Positions 1 through 6,522 of a stretch of DNA of 13,462 nt are shown piece after piece. The stretch is from an uncultured Clostridia bacterium (GTDB lineage Bacteria; Bacillota; Clostridia; Christensenellales; Aristaeellaceae), in assembly GCA_934631985.1 (NCBI GenBank), contig CAKTYE010000068.1, forward strand, positions 1 through 13,462, given 5' to 3'. The position numbers and the translations under genes are program-made. The notes below the pieces were generated by a model that was not told the DNA's origin, did not search any database, and worked only from the letters and a program-made list of their open reading frames with translations. Every line of letters starts with the position of its first letter. Position 1 is the stretch's first letter.

Positions 1-578
1 ACCAGCAGCAGGTTGCGCTCCGCGTCCACCTGCACGATCTCAAGGTTCTGGATGGTCACGCGATCCACGCCGTAGTGACCGGCCATGTGCTTGTTCTTGA
101 ACACACGGGAAGGATCGGAGTTAGCGCTCAGGGAGCCGACGCCGCGGTGATACTTGGAGCCGTGCGCCATGGGGCCGGTGTGCTGGTTCCAGCGCTGGAT
201 GGCGCCGGTGTAGCCGTGACCCTTGCTGGTGCCGGTGATGTCGATCTTGTCGCCCGCAGCAAACTGGTCGGCCTTCAGCTCGTCGCCCACGTTGTAGCCG
301 GAGCAGTCGTCAAAGCGGAACTCGCGCAGGGTCCGCATGGGAGCCACGCCCGCCTTCTTATAGTGACCGACCTCGGGCTTGGTCAGCAGCTTCTCGGCGC
401 GCTTCTCGGTCAGAGCGCCGAAGCCGACCTGCACAGCCTCGTAGCCGTCGGTCTCAACAGTCTTCTTCTGCACCACGGTGCAGGGGCCCGCTTCAATCAC
501 GGTGACCGGAACGAGACGGCCGTCTTCAGTGAAGACTTGCGTCATGCCGATCTTCTTGCCCACGATCGCTTTCTTCAT
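1..578 (-). CDS. rplC: 50S ribosomal protein L3 (3' end outside window)
   Basis: Ribosomal protein L3 binds 23S rRNA early in large-subunit assembly and reaches toward the peptidyl transferase centre. The first 192 residues are visible, starting MKKAIVGKKIGMTQVF, the standard L3 opening. The later stretches GTSKGHGYTGAIQRW, GPMAHGSKYHRGVGS, DPSRVFKNKHMAGHYG and VTIQNLEIVQVDAERNLLL match the family's long rRNA-reaching loop and C-terminal barrel. The family is usually about 205-215 residues, so roughly 15-20 residues lie beyond the left edge. The ATG is preceded by AGGAGG with 7 bases between. The gene lies 24 nt downstream of rpsJ, the normal order in the S10 operon, and is presumably cotranscribed. 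Identification is secure. Confidence 0.97.
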   Translation of the reverse strand, partial: MKKAIVGKKIGMTQVFTEDGRLVPVTVIEAGPCTVVQKKTVETDGYEAVQVGFGALTEKRAEKLLTKPEVGHYKKAGVAPMRTLREFRFDDCSGYNVGDELKADQFAAGDKIDITGTSKGHGYTGAIQRWNQHTGPMAHGSKYHRGVGSLSANSDPSRVFKNKHMAGHYGVDRVTIQNLEIVQVDAERNLLL

Positions 579-602
579 GTTTCGTTCCTCCTGCTTCTTT
601 TA

Positions 603-911
603 TTACAGCTTGAGTTCGATTTCGACACCAGCAGGAAGTTCGAGCTTCATCATGGCGTCCACCGTCTTGGGGTTGGGATTGTTGATGTCGATGAGGCGCT
701 TGTGGGTCCGGCGCTCAAACTGTTCGCGGCTGTCCTTGTACTTGTGCGTTGCACGAAGGATGGTGACGATCTCCTTCTCCGTGGGGAGCGGGATAGGTCC
801 GGACACCCGTGCGCCGGTCCGCTTGGCGGTTTCCACAATCCGCTCCGCAGACTGGTCGATCAGGTTGTGCTCATAGCTCTTGAGCTTGATACGGATTTTC
901 TGGCTGGCCAT
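603..911 (-). CDS. rpsJ: 30S ribosomal protein S10 (NusE)
   Basis: S10 is a small-subunit protein that also acts as NusE in transcription antitermination and in coupling RNA polymerase to the ribosome. The 102-residue product is full family length. It carries the hallmark stretches IRIKLKSYEHNLIDQSAERI, SGPIPLPTEKEIVTILR, HKYKDSREQFERRTHKRLID and the ending LPAGVEIELKL. The start is fixed by AAGGAGG eight bases before the ATG. It is the first gene of the operon here: there is no fusA or tuf immediately upstream, only a long leader and a promoter, so the S10 operon is started independently of the str operon at this locus. Confidence 0.98.
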   Translation of the reverse strand: MASQKIRIKLKSYEHNLIDQSAERIVETAKRTGARVSGPIPLPTEKEIVTILRATHKYKDSREQFERRTHKRLIDINNPNPKTVDAMMKLELPAGVEIELKL

Positions 912-1073
912 TGATTTACCTCCTTGATCGTTCTCGCTTACGCCTGTGCGGCGTCCACTGCAGGTGCAGGCGCCGCCTGCGTTTCGAGTCCGTCGCCCGA
1001 TTATCGGGCTGGTCCGCGGTAATTACCCGCCTGGCCGGGCGGCAACTTACCGCTTCATCCCTAAACAGACAAC
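912..1073 (-). promoter_or_regulatory. Structured leader of the S10 operon
   Basis: The transcribed leader of rpsJ is long and rich in inverted repeats. These include GCCCGA-tta-TCGGGC (995-1009), the palindrome GGTAATTACC (1018-1027), CCGCC-N6-GGCGG (1027-1042) and GCGG-N7-CCGC (1039-1053); the last three overlap and would be mutually exclusive. In some bacteria the S10 leader is the site of autogenous control by ribosomal protein L4, but I cannot match these hairpins to a known leader class. A regulatory role is inference. Confidence 0.4.
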
Positions 1074-1079
1074 GGTCAT

Positions 1080-1108
1080 ATTATACAGGATGCGCACTGA
1101 AATTGCAA
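1080..1108 (-). promoter_or_regulatory. Sigma-A promoter of the S10 operon
   Basis: Read on the minus strand, a -35 TTGCAA (1108-1103) is followed by a 17-base spacer and a perfect -10 TATAAT (1085-1080). Transcription would begin near 1073 and give a leader of about 160 nt before rpsJ. Position, spacing and strand all fit. Confidence 0.8.
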
Positions 1109-1109
1109 T

Positions 1110-1567
1110 ACGTTTTTCACCCTTTTTCAAAGAAAATTTTGAAGTTTTTTACTCGCGCCGCCTCCGCAACCCCTGCTGCCGTGCGATTTTGCGGCTCCAG
1201 AATTAAAACACTATTCCGGGCGTATCTATCATCTGGGCGGTTTTCCCGGTTTTCCAGCTTCCAAATTTTTCTTTTCACTTTTCCTAAGTGATTTTTCAGT
1301 GTTTTCAACGGTTTGCTACACAATTTATGCACACCCTATCGTGTGTATCTAGTCATACACCTGCTGCATACCGTTGCCGAAACCGTTTCCGCTCCGCTGC
1401 CCTCCTTCAAAGAATCGCGGACATTTTCTGCATTTTTCCACAAAATCCCTTGCAGGCTTTTTCCTGCCGTGGTATGCTAAAAACGGTTTGTCACACTTGC
1501 AAAAATCCGTGATGAAAACGCAAGCCTTTCCGCCTGCCTTTCGTTTTGTGATTGTAAGGAGGAAATC
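1110..1567. other. Intergenic region between the S10 operon and a secreted-protein gene
   Basis: I see no convincing gene here. Open frames present on both strands lack a ribosome binding site and resemble no family. The stretch holds the start of the S10 promoter, two short inverted repeats close together (CACAC-N6-GTGTG at 1330-1345 and GTGTA-N8-TACAC at 1343-1360), one DnaA-box-like word (TTTTCCACA near 1434-1442, one mismatch) and the promoter of the following plus-strand gene. The paired GTGTG repeats could be an operator, but nothing identifies the binding protein. Confidence 0.4.
1450..1478 (+). promoter_or_regulatory. Probable promoter of the secreted-protein gene
   Basis: A -35 TTGCAG (1450-1455), a 17-base spacer and a -10 TATGCT (1473-1478) lie on the plus strand about 90 nt before the start codon of the following gene. 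Two positions depart from consensus in each hexamer. The correct spacing and location make it the best candidate. Confidence 0.5.
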
Positions 1568-2443
1568 ATGAAGCGTATTTTTCTTTCTATTATGATGGTT
1601 TTGACGCTGCTTGCGCCCCTGTGTCCCGCCCGAGCCGAGGACGTTTTCCGTCTGGACGAGGCCGATTTCGCCACCTCCCGTGTGCTGGACGACGACTACC
1701 GCGCCGCGCACCTGACCACCGCCGCCTCTTACGTCAGCTTCTCCTGTGACCTGGCGGAGGAGACCGACGTTTCCCTGTCCATTGCCCGGGAGGACACCGG
1801 CGAAACGGTTTACGCCCGGGATTACGGCGCCGTCAGCGGCGCTTTCCGCACCGAGGACGTTTACCTGCGGCTGGATGGCCCCCAGGTGACCTACTGGGTC
1901 TCCTTCCACTGCGGCGAAAACGATTACGAATTTCCCGTAGACCGGGTGATGGCCCGCCTTCAGGATAACGCCGCCTGCTCCGCCGGGTATCCGCTCAGCC
2001 AGCTCAGCGGCAAGGACACCTGGCAGACCGTGACCCTGCTGGACCTTTCCGCCCTGAGCGGCGGCGCCTACACCTGCGACCTGTACGCCAGCAGCCGCTA
2101 TGTGCTGGGAACCGTTACCTTCCAGGCCTCCGACAGCGGCGACGCCGTGTACGTCAGCGTTTCCTTTGATGAGGATGCCGACGTGGAGCTGAGCAGCGCG
2201 AAGGTCTATGTGGCCTCCACGGCGCTGGAAGCGCAGACGCTGGGCCGCAAGGGCAGCACCGCCGCTTCCGGAACGCTGGACAGCTGGATCGCCTGCCCCA
2301 CGGGCCTTGCCGCCGTCTACGTCCGGCTGACCGTCTCCTTTCAGCCGAACAGCCTGCCGGAATACCTCAGCACCTGGGACGATGCTCAGGATATGCTGTG
2401 GCAGCGTATGCAAAATGAAACCAGTTCCGAAGCAAACGGATAA
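1568..2443 (+). CDS. Secreted protein of unknown function
   Basis: I do not recognise this 291-residue protein. It starts with a classical signal peptide: MKR, a hydrophobic core (IFLSIMMVLTLLAPL), then a likely signal peptidase I site after ARA at residue 23, so the mature protein should be exported. There is no lipobox, LPXTG sorting signal or transmembrane segment further on. The mature part is acidic and rich in alternating Val/Ser/Tyr/Thr, suggesting beta-sandwich folding. Residues around 55-70 (YVSFSCDLAEETDVSLS) resemble residues around 195-209 (YVSVSFDEDADVELS), hinting at two related modules. Mature cysteines are at about residues 60, 115, 137, 170 and 243. The start has AAGGAGG six bases upstream. 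It is monocistronic, with its own promoter and a strong terminator. Export is well supported; function is unknown. Confidence 0.8.
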   Translation: MKRIFLSIMMVLTLLAPLCPARAEDVFRLDEADFATSRVLDDDYRAAHLTTAASYVSFSCDLAEETDVSLSIAREDTGETVYARDYGAVSGAFRTEDVYLRLDGPQVTYWVSFHCGENDYEFPVDRVMARLQDNAACSAGYPLSQLSGKDTWQTVTLLDLSALSGGAYTCDLYASSRYVLGTVTFQASDSGDAVYVSVSFDEDADVELSSAKVYVASTALEAQTLGRKGSTAASGTLDSWIACPTGLAAVYVRLTVSFQPNSLPEYLSTWDDAQDMLWQRMQNETSSEANG

Positions 2444-2449
2444 AAAGCG

Positions 2450-2493
2450 AATGCCGTCCCGCATGGTCATGCACCTGCGGGACGGCATTTTTT
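2450..2493 (+). terminator. Intrinsic terminator of the secreted-protein gene
   Basis: A perfect 14-base stem, AATGCCGTCCCGCA (2450-2463) with TGCGGGACGGCATT (2476-2489), has a 12-base loop and runs straight into a six-T tract. It lies 7 nt after the stop codon at 2443. Confidence 0.95.
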
Positions 2494-2566
2494 CTTTGAC
2501 GTATTGTGAAAAATATATTAAAGTCTAACCATACATGAGAGTTTTTCTCCCCCACGGAGGTCGAAT

Positions 2567-2827
2567 ATGGACGAAGGCTTGCTGTCGATCGGAAAAATGG
2601 CTGCCATGAATCATCTCACTGTGGCAACCCTGCGGCTCTATGACGAGCTGGGACTGCTTTCCCCACGCTATAAGGATGAGGAAACAGGCTACCGTCTATC
2701 AGTTTACAAAATCATCCCAAAGATGGTTTTCAATATATATTTCCCCGATGTCCTCAAAGGAAAAACGGCTTCTTCGGCCATTGACTTTCAACCATCTCAT
2801 GACCATCTTATTGAAGAAGTTTTCTGA
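2567..2827 (+). pseudogene. Truncated MerR-family regulator, N-terminal DNA-binding part only
   Basis: The first ~45 residues are a clear MerR-type winged helix-turn-helix: LLSIGKMAAMNHLTVATLRL, then YDELGLLSP, then DEETGYR. This matches the start of BmrR-like multidrug-responsive regulators. After GYRL (about 2697) the expected continuation (YY/LYS plus the second wing, coiled coil and effector domain) is missing. The frame runs on for about 40 residues that are antisense to the neighbouring minus-strand gene and resemble nothing. The normal start is intact, with GGAGG six bases before the ATG. The break coincides with the change from GC-rich to AT-rich DNA, so the gene was probably cut by insertion or deletion. 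The residual protein could at most be a DNA-binding fragment without dimerisation or sensing. Confidence 0.75.
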
Positions 2828-3310
2828 TAAAAGCTTTTCGATAGAGGTACGGGTAGTATCCTGAGAGTTTAAGAATAGATCAATATTGTCATAAGGCAAA
2901 TTATTATTTGATGATATGTGAAGTGGAAAATAGCGCAACGTTTTATCCCTTAGGGAGTAAACAATATCAAATACATAATTAAAATCACCATTTGTTGAAG
3001 GACATATATACATGAATTTGAGCTGCTTTTCATCAAGAATCCATTCAAAGCTCAAAAACTCTCCAGCGTTCAAAAGATCGGTTTCAAGATACTCGATGAT
3101 CTCGTTATCCACCATATTACGCAAGCTGCTTGGAATATCCTGCAAGCCAAAATTATCATAGGACGCGCTTGTAAGCAGGAGTGAATCAACGGCATCATGA
3201 CCATAGTACATTTCGTCAAATACATTTTGTATCTGTATACAAGCAGCTACATACACACCAACGGCTAAAACAAGTACAATAGCAAGAGTAATGATGGCCC
3301 TCCTTTTCAT
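2699..3310 (-). CDS. Membrane-anchored protein of unknown function, paralogue of the 3466-4092 product
   Basis: This 203-residue product is not one I recognise. Residues 1-23 are a basic start plus hydrophobic helix (MKRRAIITLAIVLVLAVGVY), followed by VAAC. This could be a signal-anchor or a lipobox with Cys24 as lipidated residue; the paralogue lacks this cysteine, so a simple anchor is safer. Just after it comes NVFDEMYYG (29-37), shared almost exactly with the upstream neighbour, and the two proteins stay loosely alignable to their C-terminal parts (Tyr-Phe/Tyr-Pro-Leu around 127-130, GEI/GEF near the end). The start has GGAGG eight bases upstream. It is the last gene of the AT-rich island; its TGA stop sits at the island edge where the merR fragment breaks. 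The body should lie outside the membrane. Confidence 0.7.
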   Translation of the reverse strand: MKRRAIITLAIVLVLAVGVYVAACIQIQNVFDEMYYGHDAVDSLLLTSASYDNFGLQDIPSSLRNMVDNEIIEYLETDLLNAGEFLSFEWILDEKQLKFMYICPSTNGDFNYVFDIVYSLRDKTLRYFPLHISSNNNLPYDNIDLFLNSQDTTRTSIEKLLSENFFNKMVMRWLKVNGRRSRFSFEDIGEIYIENHLWDDFVN

Positions 3311-3329
3311 TTCAAATCCTCCAATTCGT

Positions 3330-3367
3330 TTGAACTATAAGAATAATGTTGCGAATATCTAGTTCAA
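3330..3367. repeat. Inverted repeat in the gap between the two paralogues
   Basis: TTGAACTA (3330-3337) and TAGTTCAA (3360-3367) form an 8-base inverted repeat with a 22-base spacer, just upstream of the minus-strand gene starting at 3310. It could be an operator or a leader hairpin. The rest of the gap (3311-3465) shows no gene I can support. Confidence 0.4.
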
Positions 3368-3465
3368 CTGTTTTTAACCCAGCAAGCGAATCAGCATTTT
3401 GTTTGTAGCTACGCCATCCAACCGCGTTGCAGGTATAACAAGTCACTTCTTCTCTCTGCTTATAA

Positions 3466-4092
3466 TCAACTTTCCGCCTCTTTGTATACAATCTCAAATT
3501 CGCCCAAAGTATCCTTAAATAATGTGGCAGGATTTCCAGCACGCCAATTGTTAATTAGCACTGTTTTGAATACTTCTGTTGCACGCGCATAAAACTTTTC
3601 CTCGGAAGCGCCATATATCCTAAAAAAGCTATCTATCGTTTCAGGGGAGGTGTCACCATATATATTCTCGCTGCTGGCAACTTTCAACGGATAGACTTCC
3701 AAAATCTTTTTACAAGGAAAATAGTAAACGTTCAAAACCGCACTGACAGCAGCATTGGTGTTTAGAATGGAAACTGAGTAAGTGAACAATATTCGTTTTT
3801 TATCAGTCTCCCATATAACTTGAAATTGTTCATCATCAGATAACACGCGGTTACTAAAGCCAATGTGAATGGTATCAGGAACAGCATATTTGACAGAATC
3901 AATAGTTTTTGCCAATCCACTCATGTTGTTCCACGACGTTGAAGTAAGGTATCCTCCCCAAATATCTTCTGTGCCAAAATACATTTCATCAAATATATTT
4001 TTTACTACAAATTTAGGTACGAAATTGAATATGCCAATAGATAAAGCAAGTATTAGCACGATGATTAGTATCTTCTTCAGTCGCTGTTTCAC
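3466..4092 (-). CDS. Membrane-anchored protein of unknown function, paralogue of the 2699-3310 product
   Basis: The product is 208 residues when started at the GTG at 4092. A TTG six bases further upstream would add two residues, but the GGAGG site is only one base from that TTG and seven from the GTG, so GTG is preferred. A basic, hydrophobic N-terminus (MKQRLKKILIIVLILALSIGIF) gives one membrane helix. NIFDEMYFG (32-40) follows, matching NVFDEMYYG in the next gene, with further parallels such as YLTSTSWNN against LLTSASYDN and VYPLKVASSEN against YFPLHISSNNN. The pair therefore arose by duplication and diverged far. No enzymatic motif is visible. The anchored soluble part is likely extracytoplasmic. 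Base composition is much more AT-rich than the flanking genes, pointing to transfer. Confidence 0.7.
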   Translation of the reverse strand: MKQRLKKILIIVLILALSIGIFNFVPKFVVKNIFDEMYFGTEDIWGGYLTSTSWNNMSGLAKTIDSVKYAVPDTIHIGFSNRVLSDDEQFQVIWETDKKRILFTYSVSILNTNAAVSAVLNVYYFPCKKILEVYPLKVASSENIYGDTSPETIDSFFRIYGASEEKFYARATEVFKTVLINNWRAGNPATLFKDTLGEFEIVYKEAES

Positions 4093-4154
4093 GGACAATC
4101 CTCCACCTTATCTGATTTATGTCTTTTTTAATCACCCTGCTTCATCATTCCATT

Positions 4155-4183
4155 TTAATAAATAGCCTTTCGAAACGGCTCAA
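4155..4183 (-). promoter_or_regulatory. Possible promoter of the paralogue pair
   Basis: On the minus strand TTGAGC (4183-4178), 17 bases, then TATTAA (4160-4155) lies about 60 nt before the GTG at 4092. Both hexamers depart from consensus and the DNA is AT-rich, so a chance match is possible. Confidence 0.3.
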
Positions 4184-4189
4184 AAATCA

Positions 4190-4522
4190 CTATAACGTTT
4201 TCAGCAGCATTCTAGCATTTAACGCTAGTATTCTCAATTCTTTGTCATTCGAATAGTTAAGGATTTTTTGTCTAACTCTTTCCACTTTATAATTTTGCTT
4301 CTTGCATACAGGCGTTATCCACATAATAGCGTTAGGCGAATCTGATTTTATTATATCGTCGATCAATCTATGCGCATTCTCTTTGTCCTTCAGTTCAAGC
4401 ATGTACTGATTCATTGCTTCAATTTCCGATGCCAGCGCGTTCCCAGCTTTATGATCTCCCTGCAAAGTACATTTTGCATGACCTGCTGTAGTGCGCAGAT
4501 ATTTTTCTACGAACTTATCCAT
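4190..4522 (-). CDS. Small helical protein, possibly DUF2019/HEAT-like
   Basis: The preferred start is the ATG at 4522, giving 110 residues beginning MDKFVEKYLRTTAGH. An in-frame extension to 4666 is possible but runs through GC-rich hairpin DNA and gives an unlikely basic, Cys/Arg-rich sequence. The start has a weak purine-rich site (GGGGGAAGG). The protein is largely helical: an N-terminal helix, a middle part with ALASEIEAMNQYMLELKDKE, and a C-terminal repeat-like part with VRQKILNYSNDKELRILALN followed by ARMLLKTL. This layout resembles small DUF2019 proteins with a HEAT-like fold, some found near toxin or immunity genes, but the similarity is by eye only. It lies upstream of the paralogue pair on the same strand with 97 nt between, and shares their AT-rich composition. 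Confidence 0.6.
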   Translation of the reverse strand: MDKFVEKYLRTTAGHAKCTLQGDHKAGNALASEIEAMNQYMLELKDKENAHRLIDDIIKSDSPNAIMWITPVCKKQNYKVERVRQKILNYSNDKELRILALNARMLLKTL

Positions 4523-4558
4523 TGCCTTCCCCCTGCTTGCTTTGAAGCAAATACCTTG

Positions 4559-4647
4559 CCCCCTTCCGCAGAAGGGGGACAGCCGCCCTCGTGGGCGGCA
4601 GGAGGATACGCTCTCAAGCCACATCCTCCCGCCCCCCTGCATCAGGG
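4559..4647. repeat. Cluster of four short hairpins (REP/MITE-like)
   Basis: Four inverted repeats stand side by side: CCCCCTTC-cgca-GAAGGGGG (4559-4578), GCCGCCC-tcgt-GGGCGGC (4582-4599), GGAGGAT-N15-ATCCTCC (4601-4629) and CCCTG-cat-CAGGG (4635-4647). A fifth, TTGCTT-tg-AAGCAA (4537-4550), lies just beside them. No gene occupies the stretch. Similar GC-rich hairpin arrays occur as dispersed intergenic repeats in gut Clostridia; whether this one is repeated in the genome cannot be seen here. It marks the junction between the AT-rich island and the GC-rich gene at 4671. Confidence 0.6.
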
Positions 4648-4670
4648 CGCAAAGACTTCTCCTCACACCC

Positions 4671-5774
4671 TCACTTCAGCGTAAACGTCAGCTTCACCGG
4701 GTTATGGTCGCTGTAAGCAAACTCCGCGTCAATATTCTCCGCCGTGACCTCCAGATTATCCGAGACAAAGAATCCGTCCACCACGGTGGTATAGGTCACG
4801 CCCTTTTCATAAGGGATGTCCGCGCCGCGGCAGGTGGGAACCTCCATGCCGTTTTCGGATACCACAAAATGGAAATATTCCGGCAAGTCTGCGTCGCTCA
4901 TTTCCTGCACCCAGTCGGGATATACCTGCTCCGAGGGGAAGGCCAGCGCCGTGCCGTACAGCGCATGGTTGAAGTCGCCGCCCACCAGGACATAATTGCC
5001 CTTGGCATATTCCTCCTGCACCACGCTGCACAGCAGCTTCACCTGCTGCTCGCGAATGGTACCGCCTGCGTCATAGGCCGACATGTGGGAATTGATGATG
5101 ACCAGCTCCTTGTCCGTGTCCGCTACGGGCAGGCGCAGCACTGCAAAGCAGCGATCCAGATCGGTGAACTTCGTAATGAAGCTGCCATCCACGGGGTAAC
5201 TGCACCGTTCCGCACTGCTGACCTGATAACGGCTGAAGGTGTCCAGCCCCGCCTGCACTGCGCCGTGGGGGTCATTCAGCGGATAGAACAAATAAGCCGA
5301 GTGAAAATTGTTGGCCCACACCCGACCGTAGCCCGTCAGCGCTTCCGCCAGCAACTCCCGCTGATTGACCTGATAGCTGCGGTCTGCGGACTCGTCCACC
5401 TCCTGAAGCAGGCAGAAATCCGCGTCCAGCTGCTGCAATAATGCGATAGAACCTGACGTGTTCGCCTGAACGTGTTCCTTGCTCACCGCCTTGCCGTACA
5501 GTCCCCGGGTAACGGTGCCGTCCTTCATGCCGCCCACGTCCATGAAAAAGGAATAATCCGGGCCGTAAGCACCGAAGCCGATGTTGTAGGTCACGGCGGT
5601 GTAGGTCTCGCCCACCCGCACCTGCGCCGTCTGCGCGTTCTCCGCCTCCAGCGCCTGATGATCCTCGATGCGGTAATAGTTGAGCTGCATATACAGCACA
5701 TAGCCGCCCACCACCAGCACCACCAACAGCAGCAAAATCCCCAGAATTTTCCCGATCCGCTTGACAACCTTCAT
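4671..5774 (-). CDS. Membrane-anchored endonuclease/exonuclease/phosphatase family protein
   Basis: The 367-residue product has the full catalytic set of the EEP superfamily (DNase I, exonuclease III, inositol phosphatases, sphingomyelinases): TYNIGFGAY with Asn64, LLQEVD with Glu125, INSHMSAY with His230, GGDFNH with Asp267 and Asn269, TVVDGFFVS with Asp333, and the final SDHNPV with Asp356 and His357. These residues bind a divalent metal and attack a phosphodiester or phosphomonoester. Residues 10-28 are one hydrophobic helix (ILGILLLLVVLVVGGYVLY) after a basic start, so the domain is probably tethered outside the membrane. The substrate cannot be told; extracellular nucleic acid or a phospholipid headgroup are both possible. 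The ATG at 5774 has GGAGG ten bases upstream and starts just before the membrane helix. A frame extending to 5831 adds 19 unlikely residues. Confidence 0.88.
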   Translation of the reverse strand: MKVVKRIGKILGILLLLVVLVVGGYVLYMQLNYYRIEDHQALEAENAQTAQVRVGETYTAVTYNIGFGAYGPDYSFFMDVGGMKDGTVTRGLYGKAVSKEHVQANTSGSIALLQQLDADFCLLQEVDESADRSYQVNQRELLAEALTGYGRVWANNFHSAYLFYPLNDPHGAVQAGLDTFSRYQVSSAERCSYPVDGSFITKFTDLDRCFAVLRLPVADTDKELVIINSHMSAYDAGGTIREQQVKLLCSVVQEEYAKGNYVLVGGDFNHALYGTALAFPSEQVYPDWVQEMSDADLPEYFHFVVSENGMEVPTCRGADIPYEKGVTYTTVVDGFFVSDNLEVTAENIDAEFAYSDHNPVKLTFTLK

Positions 5775-5807
5775 CCTGCAAGTACCTCCTGTTTGTATGC
5801 AGAAGGG

Positions 5808-5840
5808 CGCTTTCCTGCGTTCCTGCCGCAAGGGAAAGCG
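5808..5840. repeat. Long hairpin between pyroglutamyl-peptidase and EEP genes
   Basis: CGCTTTCC (5808-5815) pairs with GGAAAGCG (5833-5840), and inside it TGCG (5816-5819) pairs with CGCA (5827-5830), giving 12 pairs with one two-base bulge. There is no T-run on either side, so it is not a classical terminator. It lies in the 175-nt gap and could be a leader or processing structure of the gene starting at 5774. I found no convincing promoter in this gap. Confidence 0.5.
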
Positions 5841-5949
5841 TCCCGCTGCGCCCCTCCCACTTTCCGCCCTGGAGGAGCTTTTTTTCTATCTGCTTTTTTC
5901 ATTCGATAGGAACAGGTGAAAATCCTTGTTTTCTGCCGGATATAACACG

Positions 5950-6522
5950 TCAATGCACCAGCGCCGTTTCCAGGCACAGCCGCAGCCCCCGGGCGCTTTC
6001 CTCCGCAGAAAGTGTTTCCTCGGGCGGCACATGCACAAACAGCCCCTGATAGCCGTCCTCTGCCTGGTACAGCAGCGCGTGATAATACAGGTCGTTACAG
6101 ACGTACCCTCCTGCCGTCAGCGACACCTCTGCCGGAAGCCCTTCCTTCCGCAGCCGCTCCACCATGGACTCCACCGGGAGATGGGTCATGATACCATCCG
6201 GGCCGTTTGGCACAATGGGTTCCCCGGTGTACAGCTTTCCTGCATTGTCCGCGATACCCGCACGGCGATAATTCACCGCCAGCTTTTCCGGGGTGATCTG
6301 CTTCCGTCCCCCGGCAACGCCCACGCACAGCACCAGCGTTGGATGCAGACGGCGCACCGCGTCCCGCAGCATCGCGCCGCTATCGCCATACACCACTGGC
6401 AGGCACAGCCGTTCCACCTGATAACCCGCCACCGTATCCGGCAGACGCTTCACCGCTTCCCAGGAGGCATTCCGTTCCGCACCCCCAAAGGGTTCAAATC
6501 CCGTGACCAACAGGGTCTTCAT
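5950..6522 (-). CDS. pcp: Pyroglutamyl-peptidase I (peptidase family C15)
   Basis: This cytoplasmic cysteine peptidase removes N-terminal pyroglutamate from peptides. The 190-residue protein opens with MKTLLVTGFEPFGGAERNAS, the family signature. It contains GGRKQITPEKLAVNYRRA with catalytic Glu79, GGYVCNDLYYHAL with nucleophile Cys142, and LFVHVPP with His164, in the usual order and spacing. It is slightly shorter than the typical ~200-215 residues. The start at 6522 is supported by AAAGGAG nine bases upstream. That site and the first 29 nt of the gene lie inside the end of the diguanylate cyclase gene, so the two are probably cotranscribed and translationally coupled. The functional link to cyclic di-GMP is not obvious. 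Confidence 0.93.
   Translation of the reverse strand: MKTLLVTGFEPFGGAERNASWEAVKRLPDTVAGYQVERLCLPVVYGDSGAMLRDAVRRLHPTLVLCVGVAGGRKQITPEKLAVNYRRAGIADNAGKLYTGEPIVPNGPDGIMTHLPVESMVERLRKEGLPAEVSLTAGGYVCNDLYYHALLYQAEDGYQGLFVHVPPEETLSAEESARGLRLCLETALVH

Noticed and set aside
1117..1332. 71-codon minus-strand frame before the S10 promoter
   Set aside because: It has a GTG start without a ribosome site, no family resemblance, and would run into the S10 promoter.
3312..3542. 76-codon minus-strand frame between the two paralogues
   Set aside because: It overlaps the end of the upstream paralogue in another frame, has no ribosome site, and the sequence matches nothing I know; a decayed remnant cannot be excluded.
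4491..5441. 316-codon plus-strand frame over the EEP gene
   Set aside because: All catalytic motifs are on the minus strand, and the frame begins within the neighbouring gene and hairpin cluster.
5853..5890. CCTCC...GGAGG followed by a seven-T run on the plus strand, terminator-like
   Set aside because: The stem is only five pairs with a long loop and no plus-strand gene precedes it; both neighbours are on the minus strand.
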